A DNA stretch of 64,000 bases from Synechococcus sp. BO 8801 (GTDB lineage Bacteria; Cyanobacteriota; Cyanobacteriia; PCC-6307; Cyanobiaceae), in contig NZ_NQKY01000007.1 of NCBI RefSeq assembly GCF_002252675.1, positions 1 to 64,000 of the forward strand, read 5' to 3'. Both the position numbers and the translations under genes were made by a program. The notes beneath the pieces are model-generated. The model searched no databases. It was not told where the DNA came from and was given only the letters and a program-made list of their open reading frames with translations. Within the stretch, counting starts at the first letter, position 1, and each line of letters begins with the position of its first letter. Of the stretch, positions 62,314 through 64,000 are shown in pieces.

Positions 62314-63591
62314 TCAGGGACGCCCAGCATGACGACCCTGGCCGGGATCGTCAGGGAACGGCGCCGGGAAGCCCGCCCTGGCCCGCTGGCCCAGGAACGC
62401 CCGCACCGCCGGATCGTCCGCCAGGGCGATGGCGCGCCGGTAGGCCAGCTGGGCCTGGCTGGCCTGGCCGGTGCACTGCAGCAGGTGGGCCCGCAGCGCC
62501 CACCAGGGCTGGTGCTCCTTCAGGGCCGGCTCGGCGGCCGCCAGAGCCTCCAGTTCGGCCAGGGCCATGGTGGGGCCCGCCAGCTCCGCCAGCACGGCGA
62601 TCCGGCTCACCCGGGCCCCCGCACTCGGGGCCAGGGCCAGCAGGGCGTCGTAGAGCCCCAGCAGGGCCGGCCAGTCGACCCTGCCGCTGACGGCGCGGTG
62701 GGCATGGAGCGACTGGATCGCCGCCTCCAGCTGGAAGCGCCCGGGCCGGCCCGCCCGGGAGGCCTGGGTCAGGACCGCCTCGGCTTCGGCGATCAGGCCG
62801 GCGTCCCACAGGGCAGGCTCCTGCTCCAGCAGCGGCACGTAGCTGCCGTCGGCGGCCCGGCGGGCCCCGTGGCGCGCCTCGCCGTGCAGCAGCAGGGCCA
62901 GCAGGCCGCGGGCCTCCGGCTCCTCGGGCAGCAGGGCGGCGCACAGCCGCGCCAGCAGCAGCGCCTCCTGGGTCAGCCCCCGGTCGCGGCCGTCGTCGCC
63001 CTGACCATCCCAGCCGGTGGTGTAGGCCGCGTAGATCGCCTGCAGCACCGCCGCCGAGCGGACGGGCAGGGCCTCGGCACCCGGCAGCACGAACGGAATG
63101 CGGGCCTCACGGATCTTGGCCTTGGCCCGCACCAGCCGCTGGCCCATGGTGGCCGGCGCCACCAGGAAGGCTGCGGCGATCCGGGAGGCGTTGAGCCCCA
63201 GGACGGTCTGGAGCATCAGCGGCGCCTGGATCCCCGGATCGATCGCCGGGTGGGCGCAGAGGAACAGCAGCCGCAGCCGCTCGTCGGGGAACTCCATGGG
63301 CGGTTCAGGGGTGTCGGGATCCGTGGCGACGGCGTCCAGCTCCGGCAGCAGCATCTCCAGGGTCCGGTCGCGGCGGGCCCGGTCGATCAGACGCCGGCGG
63401 GCCACCACCAGCAGCCAGGCTTCGGGGGCCCGGGGCACACCCTCGACGGGCCAGCGCCGCAGGGCGGCGAGGAAGGCATCGCCGAGGGCATCCTCCGCCG
63501 CCGCCACATCGCCGCAGCGGGCGGTGAGCCAGGCCACCAGCTTGCCGAAGGACTGCCGTGCCGCCAGCTCCGCCGCCCGCCGCCCCTCCAT
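62314..63591 (-). CDS. ECF42-type sigma factor with C-terminal TPR-like region
   Basis: A 425-residue protein: sigma region 2 (AEDALGDAFLAALRRW), region 4 (LNASRIAAAFLVAPATMGQR) and a ~250-residue helical C-terminal domain (DUF6596/TPR-like) typical of the large ECF42 group. Its partner, a DGPF/YCII protein, is encoded 1 nt away upstream. ECF42 proteins do not use a classical anti-sigma factor; the C-terminal domain may control activity. Confidence 0.8.
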   Translation of the reverse strand: MEGRRAAELAARQSFGKLVAWLTARCGDVAAAEDALGDAFLAALRRWPVEGVPRAPEAWLLVVARRRLIDRARRDRTLEMLLPELDAVATDPDTPEPPMEFPDERLRLLFLCAHPAIDPGIQAPLMLQTVLGLNASRIAAAFLVAPATMGQRLVRAKAKIREARIPFVLPGAEALPVRSAAVLQAIYAAYTTGWDGQGDDGRDRGLTQEALLLARLCAALLPEEPEARGLLALLLHGEARHGARRAADGSYVPLLEQEPALWDAGLIAEAEAVLTQASRAGRPGRFQLEAAIQSLHAHRAVSGRVDWPALLGLYDALLALAPSAGARVSRIAVLAELAGPTMALAELEALAAAEPALKEHQPWWALRAHLLQCTGQASQAQLAYRRAIALADDPAVRAFLGQRARAGFPAPFPDDPGQGRHAGRP

Positions 63592-63592
63592 C

Positions 63593-63934
63593 TCAGGAGG
63601 CGGCCATGGCGAGCACCGGCCGCACCTCCACGGCGCAGCGCTCCGCCGCCGGGCAGCGGGCGGCCCAGATGAGGGCGGCGTCGAGGTCGGGCACGTCGAT
63701 CAGGAAGAAGCCGCCCAGCTGCTCCTTGCTGTCGGGGAAGGGCCCGTCCTGCACCTGCCGCTCGCCGTGGCGCAGGCGCACGGTGGTGGCGGTGTGGGGA
63801 GACTGCAGGGCCTCGCCGCCGGCCATGTGGCCGGCCTCGGCCAGGGCCTGGGAGTAGGCGGCGTAGGCCGGCATCAGGCCAGGACGGTCAGCGAAGTCCT
63901 GCTCGCTTTCGAAGATCAGAACGGCGTACTGCAT
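63593..63934 (-). CDS. YCII/DGPF-domain partner of the ECF42 sigma factor
   Basis: A 113-residue protein with the YCII pattern and the DGPF signature (QVQDGPFPDSKEQLGGFFLI, D and H of the putative active site). It is cotranscribed with the ECF42 gene (1-nt gap). A role in signal sensing or enzymatic control is likely but not proven. The start MQYAVLIF is chosen; an upstream ATG at 63967 would give a longer form. The remaining 66 bases to the window end may hold the operon promoter. Confidence 0.8.
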   Translation of the reverse strand: MQYAVLIFESEQDFADRPGLMPAYAAYSQALAEAGHMAGGEALQSPHTATTVRLRHGERQVQDGPFPDSKEQLGGFFLIDVPDLDAALIWAARCPAAERCAVEVRPVLAMAAS

Positions 63935-64000
63935 GGGGGGCACTCGAAAGGTTGGTGGGGGACACACTCCCGAAGGGCGTGCGTCATCTCCATGACGGAC

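Overview
The window is chromosomal DNA from a high-GC cyanobacterium, most likely of the Cyanobium/freshwater Synechococcus type. The evidence is a cyAbrB regulator, two DUF3721 proteins, small picocyanobacterial hypotheticals, a ScyD/ScyE-like PEP-CTERM protein, and recurrent HIP1 octamers (GCGATCGC, for example at 8661, 20961, 21306 and 43862). This assignment is an inference from gene content; there is no rRNA, and I saw no tRNA or CRISPR array.

Layout. 0-9 kb: membrane, lipid, oxygenase and methyltransferase genes, a solute-binding lipoprotein overlapping an MscS channel, and cyAbrB. 9-14.6 kb: a metal-ABC permease, an EamA-ECF sigma-RskA-ChrR-like cupin run, and a Kir-family protein without a recognisable K+ filter. 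14.7-20.3 kb: DM13, molybdopterin oxidoreductase with cytochrome b, HPP, ArsR, TauE/SafE, OsmC and GNAT genes, which resemble a sulfur/redox stress group, then two DUF3721 genes, one with a striking decapeptide repeat. 20.5-23.2 kb: ABM, BASS transporter, SDR, VOC and a small membrane protein.

23.4-33.5 kb is the accessory region: a chromosomal integron. A degenerate integron integrase (IntI) lies at the right end and reads towards the array. About ten attC-like sites follow, several with clean 7-bp core sites and long imperfect palindromes, separating mostly minus-strand cassettes. Cassette products include a SEFIR/TIR-type protein, a nuclease-like protein with a RAMA domain, a T5orf172/GIY-YIG-like protein, a DUF4160-DUF2442 pair, an antitoxin with a decayed RelE/ParE toxin, GNAT, cupin and GFA proteins, a cNMP-binding protein, a frameshifted DUF3592 gene, and a possible macrodomain/PARG-like protein. 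The integrase retains its catalytic residues but appears to have lost parts of its N-terminal domain, so the array may be frozen or mobilised in trans.

33.6-42.7 kb returns to core-like genes: ferredoxin-MBL hydrolase, methylglyoxal synthase-like/lipid kinase fusion, metallophosphoesterase, O-methyltransferase, MogA/MoaB, a second MscS and a nucleoside deaminase. 42.7-54.3 kb holds a dispersed selenium locus: a PhnE/PhnC-like ABC transporter, a PhnD-like putative selenate-binding protein, tRNA 2-selenouridine synthase (SelU), a flavoprotein-SelD fusion, and a SulP permease overlapping selD. No selenoprotein-insertion genes are visible, so the selenium probably goes to tRNA selenouridine. 54.3-64 kb: Ca2+/cation antiporter, a lysozyme-L,D-transpeptidase fusion with a membrane partner, KatG followed by a TerB-like/Coq4-like protein, an alpha/beta hydrolase, and an ECF42-type sigma factor with its DGPF/YCII partner.
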